From: Verrucomicrobia bacterium UBA1183
GTDB lineage: Bacteria; Verrucomicrobiota; Verrucomicrobiia; Opitutales; UBA9783
Reading direction: 5' to 3'
Length of the DNA stretch: 22,194 nucleotides
Assembly: GCA_002309885.1 (NCBI GenBank)
Contig: DBYP01000018.1
Coordinates: 155,424-177,617 of the forward strand
The stretch's first letter is position 1; every line of letters starts with the position of its first letter. This document shows positions 14,579 to 22,148 of the stretch, piece after piece. The translations under genes and the position numbers were made by a program. The notes under the pieces are model-generated. The model worked only from the letters and a program-made list of their open reading frames with translations, ran no database searches and had not been told where the DNA came from.

Positions 14579-16729
14579 ATGAGTAGTAAGGAACTTTCTT
14601 CGGCCAATGCGCCGCAGCGTAAGAATCCATTGGAGTACCTGCGTAATATCGGTATTGCAGCGCATATCGATGCCGGTAAAACAACAACCACCGAACGTAT
14701 TTTGTTCTATTCGGGTGTTGTTCACAAGATGGGAGAAGTGCACGAGGGTGCCGCCACAACGGACTGGATGGAACAGGAACGTGAACGTGGTATTACCATT
14801 ACTTCCGCGGCGATCAGTTGCGATTGGACCAATAAATCGGGTTTATTCCCCGGAATTCACCACCGTATCAACATTATTGATACCCCAGGGCACGTTGACT
14901 TCACCGCTGAGGTTGAGCGTTCATTGCGTGTTTTGGATGGTGCCGTTGCAGTATTTTGTGCTGTAGCGGGTGTTCAACCCCAGTCTGAGACCGTATGGCG
15001 TCAGATGGACAAGTATCATGTCCCTCGTTTGGCGTACATCAACAAGATGGATCGTACCGGTGCTGACTTTTTGGGTGCCGTTAAAGATATTCGTGAAAAA
15101 TTGGGCGGAAATGCACATCCGTTGTTCTTGAATATTGGTGCTGAAGATCAGTTCAAAGGTCTTATCGACATCTTGGAGCAAAAAGCCTATGTTTACGATG
15201 AATCCGATCCTCAAGGCATGCGCTATGATGTTGTTGAGATTCCTGCACAATATAAGGAGGATGCGCAACATTATCGTGAGTCTTTGATCGAAGCGCTTGC
15301 CGATTTGGATGATGCGATTGCCGAAAAGTATTTGGAAGGCGCTGAAATTTCCGTTAATGAGTTGAAAGCGGCGATTCGTCGGGCGACATTGGCGCTTAAG
15401 TTTATCGGCGTCATTCCCGGAAGCTCTTTCAAGAATAAAGGTATCCAGATGGTGTTGGATTCGGTTGTAGATTATCTGCCGAGTCCGTTGGATTTGCCAC
15501 CAATGACGAGCGAACGCGATGGTGAAAATGTAGATATCGTTCCAAATGATAATGCAGCGCCTTGCGGTTTGGCGTTCAAATTGATGACTGATCCCTTCGT
15601 TGGAAAATTGATTTTCTTCCGTGTTTATGCCGGTATCATTCGCAAAGGTATGGTGCTTTATAATCCACGTACAAGAAAACAAGAGCGCATCAGCCGTTTG
15701 GTTGTTATGAAGGCTAACGATCGTATCGATATCGAAGAAGCTTATTCGGGCGATATTTGTGCTTTGATCGGACCGCGCGAAGTTGTAACGGGTGATACCT
15801 TGTGCGACAAGGAGTTGAATGTTCATTTGGAACCTCCGACATTCCCGGAACCGGTTATCAGTATGTCGATTGAGCCGAAGACAAAGTCCGACCAAGAGAA
15901 GCTTTCGATCGGATTGCAACGCTTGGCTGAAGAAGATCCGACGTTCCGCGTAAGTTCGAACTTGGAAACCGGGCAGACACTTATTTCCGGAATGGGTGAA
16001 TTGCACTTGGATATCATTCGCGATCGTTTGTTCCGTGAATTTAAGGTAGAAGCGGATGCGGGTCGTCCTCAGATTGCTTATCGTGAAACCATCACACAAG
16101 CGGCTGAAGGTGAAGGTAAATTTATTCGTCAGACCGGTGGTCATGGACAGTATGGTCATGCGATTATCAAGATTGAACCGCTTGAAAAAGGTAAAGGTAT
16201 TGAAGTGGTCAATGAGATCGTTGGTGGAGCGATTCCGAAGGAATTTATTAAGCCAACGCAAGACGGTTTGATGGAAGGTGCCCAGAATGGTGTCGTTGCG
16301 GGTTATCCGGTGGTTGATTTCCGCGTACGCATCGTTGACGGTAGCTTCCACGAAGTGGATTCGTCGGAATTGGCGTTTAAGATGGCGGGTATTTTCGCAT
16401 TCAAAGATGCCATGAAGAAGGCGAAGCCGATCTTGTTGGAACCGATCATGAAGGTTGAAGTTACCACGCCCGATGAGTATCAAGGCGATATTATGGGTGA
16501 CTTGAACCGACGCAGAGGTCAAATTCAGGGAATGGAAAGCAAGGGCAATGCGACTATTGTTACGGCCTTCGTTCCGCTGGAGATGATGTTTGGTTACGCA
16601 ACCGATATTCGTTCGTTGACCAAGGGTCGTGCTTCTTACTCGATGGAGCCTTCGCATTTCGAACAAGTTCCGGCAAGTTTGTTGGCGAAGATTGTTGAAA
16701 CAGTTTCAAAGGCGCCGGCGCGTTCATAA
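14579..16729 (+). CDS. fusA: Translation elongation factor G (EF-G)
   Basis: A 716-residue translocation GTPase. The P-loop AHIDAGKT (28-35), intact switch I with RGITI (70-74), DTPGH and NKMD motifs are present, followed by domains 2-5 including the conserved GQYGHAIIKIEP and GDLNRRRGQIQGM segments. The 20-residue N-terminal extension before the first strand is slightly long. Unlike EF-Tu in this genome, its switch I is canonical. It follows rpsG by 17 bp with AGGTAATT as ribosome-binding site, and is followed by rpsJ rather than tuf. The sequence is almost free of TTA, CTA and TCA codons, producing a long meaningless open frame on the other strand. Confidence 0.98.
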   Translation: MSSKELSSANAPQRKNPLEYLRNIGIAAHIDAGKTTTTERILFYSGVVHKMGEVHEGAATTDWMEQERERGITITSAAISCDWTNKSGLFPGIHHRINIIDTPGHVDFTAEVERSLRVLDGAVAVFCAVAGVQPQSETVWRQMDKYHVPRLAYINKMDRTGADFLGAVKDIREKLGGNAHPLFLNIGAEDQFKGLIDILEQKAYVYDESDPQGMRYDVVEIPAQYKEDAQHYRESLIEALADLDDAIAEKYLEGAEISVNELKAAIRRATLALKFIGVIPGSSFKNKGIQMVLDSVVDYLPSPLDLPPMTSERDGENVDIVPNDNAAPCGLAFKLMTDPFVGKLIFFRVYAGIIRKGMVLYNPRTRKQERISRLVVMKANDRIDIEEAYSGDICALIGPREVVTGDTLCDKELNVHLEPPTFPEPVISMSIEPKTKSDQEKLSIGLQRLAEEDPTFRVSSNLETGQTLISGMGELHLDIIRDRLFREFKVEADAGRPQIAYRETITQAAEGEGKFIRQTGGHGQYGHAIIKIEPLEKGKGIEVVNEIVGGAIPKEFIKPTQDGLMEGAQNGVVAGYPVVDFRVRIVDGSFHEVDSSELAFKMAGIFAFKDAMKKAKPILLEPIMKVEVTTPDEYQGDIMGDLNRRRGQIQGMESKGNATIVTAFVPLEMMFGYATDIRSLTKGRASYSMEPSHFEQVPASLLAKIVETVSKAPARS

Positions 16730-16749
16730 CTAATTTAGGTAGTAAAATA

Positions 16750-17055
16750 ATGGGACAAAAAATTAGAATTAAATTGAGAGGGTTCGATTGTCGGACGGTG
16801 GATCAATCTACTTTTGAGATTGTCGACACGGCTAAGCGTTCCGGATCGCAAGTTTGCGGTCCCATCCCCATGCCGACCAAGATCGAACGTTTTTCTGTTA
16901 ATCGGTCTCCTCACGTAAATAAGAAATCGATGGATCAATTTGAATTGCGTACGCATAGTCGATTGATTGTTATTGAGGATCCAACAGCACAGACGGTAGA
17001 TGATTTGAAAAAATTGAATCTGCCAGCTGGAATTGAGATTTCTATACATCTTTAA
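16750..17055 (+). CDS. rpsJ: 30S ribosomal protein S10 (NusE)
   Basis: A 101-residue protein of the 30S head, which also acts as NusE in antitermination and contacts NusG. The family N-terminus GQKIRIKLRGFD, the GPIPMPTKIERFSVNRSPH loop (about 38-56) and the RLIVIEDPT segment are present. It is the first gene of the S10 cluster, 20 bp after fusA with AGGTAG as ribosome-binding site. The short gap leaves no room for an enteric-type S10 leader; the longer gap lies after this gene. Confidence 0.97.
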   Translation: MGQKIRIKLRGFDCRTVDQSTFEIVDTAKRSGSQVCGPIPMPTKIERFSVNRSPHVNKKSMDQFELRTHSRLIVIEDPTAQTVDDLKKLNLPAGIEISIHL

Positions 17056-17144
17056 TTTTTGGGATTGACAGTCGAGTAGTAAATAGTTTGAGTCTAATGC
17101 AGGTTTGTTGAAAAAACAGAAATGTTTCCCTGCCGCTTAGTGTT
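17056..17144 (+). promoter_or_regulatory. Structured 89-nt leader before rplC
   Basis: This is the longest gap inside the S10 cluster. It holds TTGACA (17065-17070) and, 22 bp on, TCTAAT (17093-17098), a 5/6 match to a -10 box at too long a spacing. A two-part hairpin follows: GCAGG (17099-17103) pairs with CCTGC (17129-17133), and inside it TTTGTT (17104-17109) pairs with AACAGA (17115-17120) around GAAAA, leaving an 8-nt 3' bulge. The rplC ATG has no Shine-Dalgarno sequence, so the hairpin may control its translation or be a ribosomal-protein binding site. Confidence 0.4.
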
Positions 17145-17780
17145 ATGCAAGATAGATTATTAATAGTTGGAAAGAAGATAGGAATGACGCAGTTGTTCGA
17201 TGAGAACAACCGTTTGTTGCCTGTTACAGTTATTTCTGCAGAACCTTGCCGTGTTAGCCAGATAAAGACTTTAGAGAAGGATGGTTATACGGCGGTACAG
17301 TTTGCGTATCAGCAGAAAAATCATGCAAATAAAGCCCAAGAGGGTCACCTGAAAAAAGCGAATATCGAAGAGACGTTGTGCAGTTTTAAGGAGTTTACAA
17401 CGGATGCGATCGATCAGTTCACTTTAGGTCAGGATCTGAATGTGGATTTGTTCCCGGAAGGTCAGTTAGTGGACGTTGTTGCAACCACCAAGGGAAAAGG
17501 TTTCCAAGGTGTTGTTCGCCGTTGGGAGTTTGGTGGTGGACGTGCAACGCACGGTTCTATGTCGCACCGTCGTGGAGGTGGTTACGGTCACTTCCGTCGT
17601 ATGGGTCACATTATCAAAAACCAAAAAATGCCCGGTCATATGGGATTGATCCGCGCGACGGTTCAAAATTTGGCGGTTGTTAAAGTTGATCCTGAGAAGC
17701 GTCTCATTTTGGTTAAAGGAAGTGTTCCGGGCGCCAAAGGAAGTTTCGTAATGATCCGTAAATCTAAAAGCGTAAGGTAA
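17145..17780 (+). CDS. rplC: 50S ribosomal protein L3
   Basis: A 211-residue early-assembly protein whose central loop reaches the peptidyl transferase centre. The N-terminal VGKKIGMTQLFD and the TKGKGFQGVVRRWEFGGGRATHGS segment (115-138) are typical, as is the C-terminal PGHMG...VQNL...KGSVPG part. The central loop is not: residues 141-164 read HRRGGGYGHFRRMGHIIKNQ followed by KMPG, where E. coli has [20 protein letters not shown]. They align without gaps, so Q148, N149, Q150 and P152 are all replaced. No Shine-Dalgarno sequence precedes ATG. The gene is 4 bp from rplD. Confidence 0.97.
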   Translation: MQDRLLIVGKKIGMTQLFDENNRLLPVTVISAEPCRVSQIKTLEKDGYTAVQFAYQQKNHANKAQEGHLKKANIEETLCSFKEFTTDAIDQFTLGQDLNVDLFPEGQLVDVVATTKGKGFQGVVRRWEFGGGRATHGSMSHRRGGGYGHFRRMGHIIKNQKMPGHMGLIRATVQNLAVVKVDPEKRLILVKGSVPGAKGSFVMIRKSKSVR

Positions 17781-17784
17781 TAAG

Positions 17785-18411
17785 ATGAAAGTTAAATTTT
17801 ACGGTATCGAAGGTGATTTTGTTGAAGAGCGCGAGTATGCTATTCCAACGTTCGAAGGTGACCGCGGTCTTCAGGTTTTGAAGGAAGTGGTTATTGCTTA
17901 CCAAGCTAATTTGCGTCAAGGAAATGCTTGCACGAAGACACGCGGCGACGTTAACGGTTCGGGAAAGAAACCTTTCCGTCAAAAGGGAACCGGTATGGCG
18001 CGTCAAGGTGAAAAGCGCAGTCCGTTGGCTCGCGGCGGTGGTGTTGTATTTGGTCCCAAGCCGAGAGATTTTTCGATCAACGTTAATCGAAAAGAAAAGA
18101 GGTTGGCTTTGCAGCGAGCGCTGTTCGATTCGGTCGAAGAAGGAAAGTTGATGATTTTGGAAGCCTTGAAGCCGATGGAGGCTCCGAAGACGGCTACAAT
18201 GGCTGCTGTTTTTAACAAGATGGTTCAAGACAAGCGCAGTTTGTTGATTGATAGCGACTTTTCGGAGAATCAGTTGTTGTCGGTTCGCAATTTGAACAAT
18301 ATCTTTTCAATCGATGTTGCTTCTGTGAATGCGTTGGATTTATCGCGCTATCCCTGTGTTGTTATGACAGAGCGCGCGCTGAATGCGTTTTTAGAAAGAG
18401 CACAAGCCTAA
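17785..18411 (+). CDS. rplD: 50S ribosomal protein L4
   Basis: A 208-residue protein with a globular body on the 50S surface and a loop lining the exit tunnel; in enterics it also represses the S10 operon. The tunnel loop is recognisable at about 54-95 (GSGKKPFRQKGTG followed by RSPLARGGGVVFGPKP), including the lysine pair that matches the macrolide-linked K63 region. The C-terminal body ends with CVVMTERALNAF. The 4-bp gap after rplC suggests coupled translation. Confidence 0.96.
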   Translation: MKVKFYGIEGDFVEEREYAIPTFEGDRGLQVLKEVVIAYQANLRQGNACTKTRGDVNGSGKKPFRQKGTGMARQGEKRSPLARGGGVVFGPKPRDFSINVNRKEKRLALQRALFDSVEEGKLMILEALKPMEAPKTATMAAVFNKMVQDKRSLLIDSDFSENQLLSVRNLNNIFSIDVASVNALDLSRYPCVVMTERALNAFLERAQA

Positions 18412-18421
18412 AGGATGTAAA

Positions 18422-18712
18422 ATGATAGAATCTTGGAAAATTTTAAAAGAGTATCGGGTTACGGAAAAAGCGAGTGCTTTATCGGCGAATGAGAATTGTT
18501 ATACGTTCGAAGTCGCTCCGGATGCGAATCGTACCGAGGTGGCCGAAGCCGTTGAAAATACATTCAAGGTCAAGGTCAGCAAGGTCTGTATTTTGAATCG
18601 TAAGCCCAAGGTAAGACGCAGCCGTATGCGCAAGAGCTTGCCGGGACAGGTTGGTGGAATGAAAAAAGCCATGGTTGTCTTGGAAAAGGGTTATAAAATA
18701 GACATCATTTGA
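18422..18712 (+). CDS. rplW: 50S ribosomal protein L23
   Basis: A 96-residue protein at the tunnel exit that docks trigger factor and the signal recognition particle. The pattern VTEKASALS near the N-terminus, YTFEVAPDANRTEVAEAVE (about 27-45), and the basic extended loop NRKPKVRRSRMRK are typical. AAGGA precedes the start. The stop codon TGA (18710-18712) overlaps the rplB ribosome-binding site, GAGGGG. Confidence 0.95.
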   Translation: MIESWKILKEYRVTEKASALSANENCYTFEVAPDANRTEVAEAVENTFKVKVSKVCILNRKPKVRRSRMRKSLPGQVGGMKKAMVVLEKGYKIDII

Positions 18713-18723
18713 GGGGAAGTTGT

Positions 18724-19566
18724 ATGGTATTAGTTAAGACAGTTCCTACGACACCAGGGCAAAGGTTCTTGGTAAAAAACAAGGTTGAGATTTCCAAAAA
18801 ACCGTCCGAACGCAAGTTGACATTTGGTTTGCATCGCAGCAAGGGACGTAATTGCTATGGTCGTTTGACATCGCGCCGTCGTGGTGGTGGACACAAGCGT
18901 TTGTATCGCGTTATCGATTTCAAACGTAGCAAGTTGAGCATCCCGGCAGTTGTTGAGGCGATTGAGTATGATCCCAATCGTTCGGCGAATATTGCTTTAT
19001 TGAAGTATGCGGACGGAGAAAAGTCGTACATTTTGGCTCCAGAGGGTTTGAATATCGGTGATTCCATTGTAAGCTTGGATAAGCCAGTTTCGAATTACAG
19101 AATCGGAATGAGCTTCCCGTTGTCTTGTATTCCAACCGCTACGAAGATTCATTCGGTAGAAATGGTTCCTGGAAATGGTGCTCAGTTGGCGAGAACCGCA
19201 GGTGCTTCCTTGGAAATCATTGGTTTCGAAAAAGGTTACGCCTCTTTGAAGATGCCGAGCGGTGAAATTCGTTTGATTGATGCGCGCTGTCGTGCAACGA
19301 TCGGTCGCGTCGGAAACGTTGAGCATCAGAATATCGTTTTGGGTAAGGCGGGTCGTGCACGTTGGAAGGGTCGCCGTCCGTCGGTTCGTGGTTGCGCTAT
19401 GAATCCTATCGATCACCCCATGGGAGGTGGACAGACGGGTGGTGGAAATCATCCAGTTTCGCCTTGGGGACAATTGGCGAAGGGTTACATTACGCGTAAG
19501 CGTACAAATGCAACCGATAAGTTTATTTTGGTTCGTCGCAACGGCAAGAAAGTAAAGAAGGGATAA
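18724..19566 (+). CDS. rplB: 50S ribosomal protein L2
   Basis: A 280-residue core 23S rRNA-binding protein required for subunit association and peptidyl transfer. ATG 18724 is chosen over an in-frame TTG at 18709 because GAGGGG lies 7-8 nt upstream. Conserved parts include the GRNCYGRLTSRRRGGGHKR segment (about 42-60), and RVGNVEHQNIVLGKAGRARW with the C-terminal MNPIDHP region. The histidine equivalent to the essential E. coli H229 is kept (H231). The usual next histidine is methionine (M233), and the following GGGEGR is GGGQTG with two residues missing before HPVSPWG. Confidence 0.97.
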   Translation: MVLVKTVPTTPGQRFLVKNKVEISKKPSERKLTFGLHRSKGRNCYGRLTSRRRGGGHKRLYRVIDFKRSKLSIPAVVEAIEYDPNRSANIALLKYADGEKSYILAPEGLNIGDSIVSLDKPVSNYRIGMSFPLSCIPTATKIHSVEMVPGNGAQLARTAGASLEIIGFEKGYASLKMPSGEIRLIDARCRATIGRVGNVEHQNIVLGKAGRARWKGRRPSVRGCAMNPIDHPMGGGQTGGGNHPVSPWGQLAKGYITRKRTNATDKFILVRRNGKKVKKG

Positions 19567-19570
19567 TAAT

Positions 19571-19843
19571 ATGTCGCGTTCGTTAAAGAAAGGTTTTTTT
19601 GTCGATCCGAAGCTGATGGACAAGGTGGATGCTTGCCAAAAATCCGGCAATAAGAAGCCTATCCAAACCTGGTCTCGTCGTTCGACAATAACACCCGAGT
19701 TTGTTGGTTTGAATTTTAATGTTCACAACGGAAAGAGCTTCTTCCCGGTTTATGTGACAGAAAATATGGTGGGGCATAAGTTGGGAGAATTTGCTCCAAC
19801 CCGTTCGTTTAAAGCCCATAATCCTCATACGCAGAAAGCCTAA
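19571..19843 (+). CDS. rpsS: 30S ribosomal protein S19
   Basis: A 90-residue protein of the 30S head, forming a heterodimer with S13 and contacting the A-site finger bridge. The hallmark MSRSLKKGFFVD start, WSRRSTITPEFVGL (about 34-47) and NMVGHKLGEFAPTRSFKAH (about 65-83) are all present. It lies 4 bp after rplB, and its stop overlaps the rplV start (TAATG at 19841-19845), implying coupled translation. Confidence 0.97.
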   Translation: MSRSLKKGFFVDPKLMDKVDACQKSGNKKPIQTWSRRSTITPEFVGLNFNVHNGKSFFPVYVTENMVGHKLGEFAPTRSFKAHNPHTQKA

Positions 19844-20202
19844 TGAAAGTACAAGCTTTAACAAAGAATATTAGAATCTCTCCATTAAAGTTGAGAGCTT
19901 TGGTGCGGGGATTAGTTGGAATGCCAGCGCAATCGGCGATGCAGACGTTGATGTGGATTCCGAGCAAGTCCGCTCGTTTGATTATGAAGACGTTGAAAAG
20001 TGCGATTGCAAACAGCGAGAACAATTTCAATTTGCCGGTCGATCAGTTGACCGTTTGCGAAATTGCGGTCGATGATTGTATGGCAATTAAACGTTATCAA
20101 CCGGTTTCAAGAGGATCCGCTCATCCCATTCGGAAGCGTACAAGCCGTATTAAAATCGTTTTGACGTCAGAGGGTCAGAGCATTCAGGAGCATAAGGAAT
20201 AA
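19843..20202 (+). CDS. rplV: 50S ribosomal protein L22
   Basis: A 119-residue protein binding several 23S domains, with a long beta-hairpin lining the exit tunnel near the macrolide site. ISPLKLRALVRGLVG near the N-terminus, SAIANSENNF (about 53-62) and the hairpin KRYQPVSRGSAHPIRKRTSRI (about 83-103) identify it. It has no ribosome-binding site of its own and starts inside the rpsS stop codon, so it depends on re-initiation. Confidence 0.96.
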   Translation: MKVQALTKNIRISPLKLRALVRGLVGMPAQSAMQTLMWIPSKSARLIMKTLKSAIANSENNFNLPVDQLTVCEIAVDDCMAIKRYQPVSRGSAHPIRKRTSRIKIVLTSEGQSIQEHKE

Positions 20203-20204
20203 AT

Positions 20205-20825
20205 ATGGGACAAAAGATAAATCCAATAGGTTTTCGTCTTCCGGTACGCCGTGATTGGCGTTCGCGCTGGTATGCCGTAGGTACAAACTATGCCGCGTGG
20301 GTTGCCGAGGACTACAAAATTCGTGCATTTTTGCAGAAAAAATTGCGCTATGCTTCGGTTCAGGATATATTGTTGGAACGCGCCGGTTCTCGTATTCGTG
20401 TAACCATTTTGAGCGGTCGTCCAGGAGTCATTATTGGTCGTAAAGGTCAAGAGTTAGACAAAGTCAAGGAGCAATTGCAAAAGTTGGTCAAAAAAGACAT
20501 CATTTTGGATGTTCAAGAGTTGAAAAAACCTGATTTAGTTGCTCAGTTGATCGCCGAGAGTGTAGCTTTGCAATTGGAACGTCGTGTTTCCTTCCGTCGT
20601 GCGATGAAGAAGGCTGTTCAATTGGCAATGAGCATGGGTGCCAAAGGAATTCGTTTGCAGTGTGCTGGTCGTTTGGGCGGTGCTGAAATTGCTCGTACGG
20701 AGTCGCAACGCGCGGGTTCTGTTCCTTTGCATACATTGCGCGCAAATGTAGATTATGGTTTTAATGAGGCTCACACGGTGTACGGTATTATCGGCATCAA
20801 GTGCTGGGTTTGCCGTGCAGATTAA
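20205..20825 (+). CDS. rpsC: 30S ribosomal protein S3
   Basis: A 206-residue protein at the mRNA entry channel, with intrinsic helicase function in E. coli. The start GQKINPIGFRL is typical. A type II KH domain includes GRPGVIIGRKGQEL with the GxxG loop GRKG at 78-81. The C-terminal domain has RRAMKKAVQLAM and GRLGGAEIARTE, then ends soon after IIGIKCWVC. It is shorter than the E. coli protein (233) because the variable C-terminal tail is absent. AAGGAATA precedes ATG, 2 bp after rplV. Confidence 0.97.
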   Translation: MGQKINPIGFRLPVRRDWRSRWYAVGTNYAAWVAEDYKIRAFLQKKLRYASVQDILLERAGSRIRVTILSGRPGVIIGRKGQELDKVKEQLQKLVKKDIILDVQELKKPDLVAQLIAESVALQLERRVSFRRAMKKAVQLAMSMGAKGIRLQCAGRLGGAEIARTESQRAGSVPLHTLRANVDYGFNEAHTVYGIIGIKCWVCRAD

Positions 20826-20844
20826 GGGGTAAAGGAAAAGAATT

Positions 20845-21276
20845 ATGGCAATTTTACTTCCAGCAAGAACAAAGTATCGTAAAGTTCAAAAGGGGCGCAT
20901 CTATGGCAATGCCAAGGGTGGTGCCGAATTGGCTTTCGGTGATTTTGGAATTCAAGTTTTGGAGCGAGGACGCGTTACAGCAGCTCAATTGGAGTCGGCT
21001 CGTGTCGCGATTAATCGTCACCTGAAACGTAAGGGTAAGATGTGGATGCGTGTTTTTCCGCAGAAGCCGATTACGCGCAAACCTGCTGAAACACGTATGG
21101 GTAAAGGTAAAGGTAGCGTCGAATATTGGGTTGCGGTGGTAAAACCGGGCGTCATTTTGTTCGAGGTTGCCGGTGTTTCATTGGCGGTTGCTCAAGAGGC
21201 TATGGCGTTAGCGGATCGCAAGTTGGGATTGCACTGTCGCTTCTTAAGTCGGGAAGCTTTGGCTCAGCGTTTCTAA
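20845..21276 (+). CDS. rplP: 50S ribosomal protein L16
   Basis: A 143-residue protein lining the A-site tRNA path on the 50S subunit. The N-terminus is P-A-R-T-K-Y-R-K-V-Q-K-G-R. The conserved loop ETRMGKGKGSVEYWVAVV lies at about 80-97; its arginine matches the residue hydroxylated by RoxA in E. coli. The C-terminal part reads V-A-Q-E-A-M-A-L-A-D-R-K-L. AAAGGAAAAG precedes ATG. The order rpsC-rplP-rpmC-rpsQ is standard. Confidence 0.97.
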   Translation: MAILLPARTKYRKVQKGRIYGNAKGGAELAFGDFGIQVLERGRVTAAQLESARVAINRHLKRKGKMWMRVFPQKPITRKPAETRMGKGKGSVEYWVAVVKPGVILFEVAGVSLAVAQEAMALADRKLGLHCRFLSREALAQRF

Positions 21277-21291
21277 AAAGGGGTACAAATC

Positions 21292-21483
21292 ATGAAAATG
21301 AAAGATATTTTAAAGTTGACACCAGATGAAATGCGCGAGAAGTTAGTAGCGTTATCACAACAATATTTGGACTTGCGTATGAAAAAACAGTTGGGGCAGT
21401 TAAAAAATCCTTCAGAGCTTCGCGTAGCTCACAAGGATATGGCCCGTTTGCATGTTGCTTTGTCGCAAAGCGCATCTAAATAA
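21292..21483 (+). CDS. rpmC: 50S ribosomal protein L29
   Basis: A 63-residue two-helix protein at the tunnel exit next to L23. The LTPDEMREKL start of helix 1 and LRMKKQLGQLKNPSELRVAHKDMARL (about 28-53) are typical. Two starts are possible, ATG 21292 and ATG 21298. The first is preferred because AAGGGG (21278-21283) is 8 nt upstream. Confidence 0.94.
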   Translation: MKMKDILKLTPDEMREKLVALSQQYLDLRMKKQLGQLKNPSELRVAHKDMARLHVALSQSASK

Positions 21484-21499
21484 GTGTTAGGGAAAAATT

Positions 21500-21769
21500 A
21501 TGGAAGATGTAGAACAGAGAACACAGCGCAAAACGCTGGTGGGTGTCGTAAGTAGTCGTTCGGGAGATAAGACGATAAAGGTTATTTTCTTCTACAAGAA
21601 ACCACATCCTCTTTTTCGTAAAGAAATTAAACGTAAAACCGTGTTACATGTTCATGATGCTGAAAACATTTGTAATGTGGGAGATAAAGTCGAAATTATG
21701 TCGACGCGTCCGCTTAGCCATTTGAAGCGTTGGCGTGTCGTACGGATATTAGAAAAAGCTCGTTCATAG
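21500..21769 (+). CDS. rpsQ: 30S ribosomal protein S17
   Basis: An 89-residue primary 16S rRNA-binding protein with an OB fold. RKTLVGVVSSRSGDKTIKV (about 10-28), H-P-L-F-R-K-E-I-K-R and the segment DAENICNVGDKVEIMSTRPLS identify it. This is the last gene of the S10 cluster. AGGG precedes the start, and rplN follows after 13 bp without a visible terminator, so S10 and spc clusters are probably joined. Confidence 0.96.
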   Translation: MEDVEQRTQRKTLVGVVSSRSGDKTIKVIFFYKKPHPLFRKEIKRKTVLHVHDAENICNVGDKVEIMSTRPLSHLKRWRVVRILEKARS

Positions 21770-21782
21770 TTGAGGTACGTGT

Positions 21783-22148
21783 ATGTTACAGATGAATAGT
21801 GTGATGGAAGTAGCGGATAACACGGGGGCAAAACGTGTTGCTATGATCCGTCGTTTGGGTCAGTTAAGTAGGACGGCTCAAGTGGGAGATATCATTATAG
21901 GTTCCGTTAAGGAAAGCTCTCCGGAAGCTAGCGTCAAAAAGGGAAGCGTTGTTCGTGCGGTTATCGTTCGCACTAAGAACGCGATTGCCCGTGAAGATGG
22001 ATCTTATTTGCGCTTTGATAACAACGCTTGTGTTATCATTGATGCCAATAACAATCCTAAAGGAACGCGTGTTTTCGGTCCGGTCGCCCGTGAGTTGCGT
22101 CAGAAAAACTTTATGAAAATTATTTCGTTAGCCCCGGAGGTTTTGTAA
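21783..22148 (+). CDS. rplN: 50S ribosomal protein L14
   Basis: A 121-residue beta-barrel protein at the subunit interface, contacting the 30S subunit and the silencing factor RsfS. MLQMNSVMEVADNTGAKRV is the family start. The conserved VVRAVIVRTKNAIAREDGSYLRFDNNACVII (about 57-87) and GTRVFGPVARELR are present. The 121-residue length is slightly below the common 122-123. First gene of the spc cluster; its stop overlaps the rplX start. Confidence 0.97.
   Translation: MLQMNSVMEVADNTGAKRVAMIRRLGQLSRTAQVGDIIIGSVKESSPEASVKKGSVVRAVIVRTKNAIAREDGSYLRFDNNACVIIDANNNPKGTRVFGPVARELRQKNFMKIISLAPEVL

Noticed and set aside
14921..16666. Minus-strand open frame of 581 codons opposite fusA
   Set aside because: It runs in exact codon register with fusA, so it only reflects the absence of TTA, CTA and TCA codons in a highly expressed gene. 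The predicted protein has no recognisable family features.
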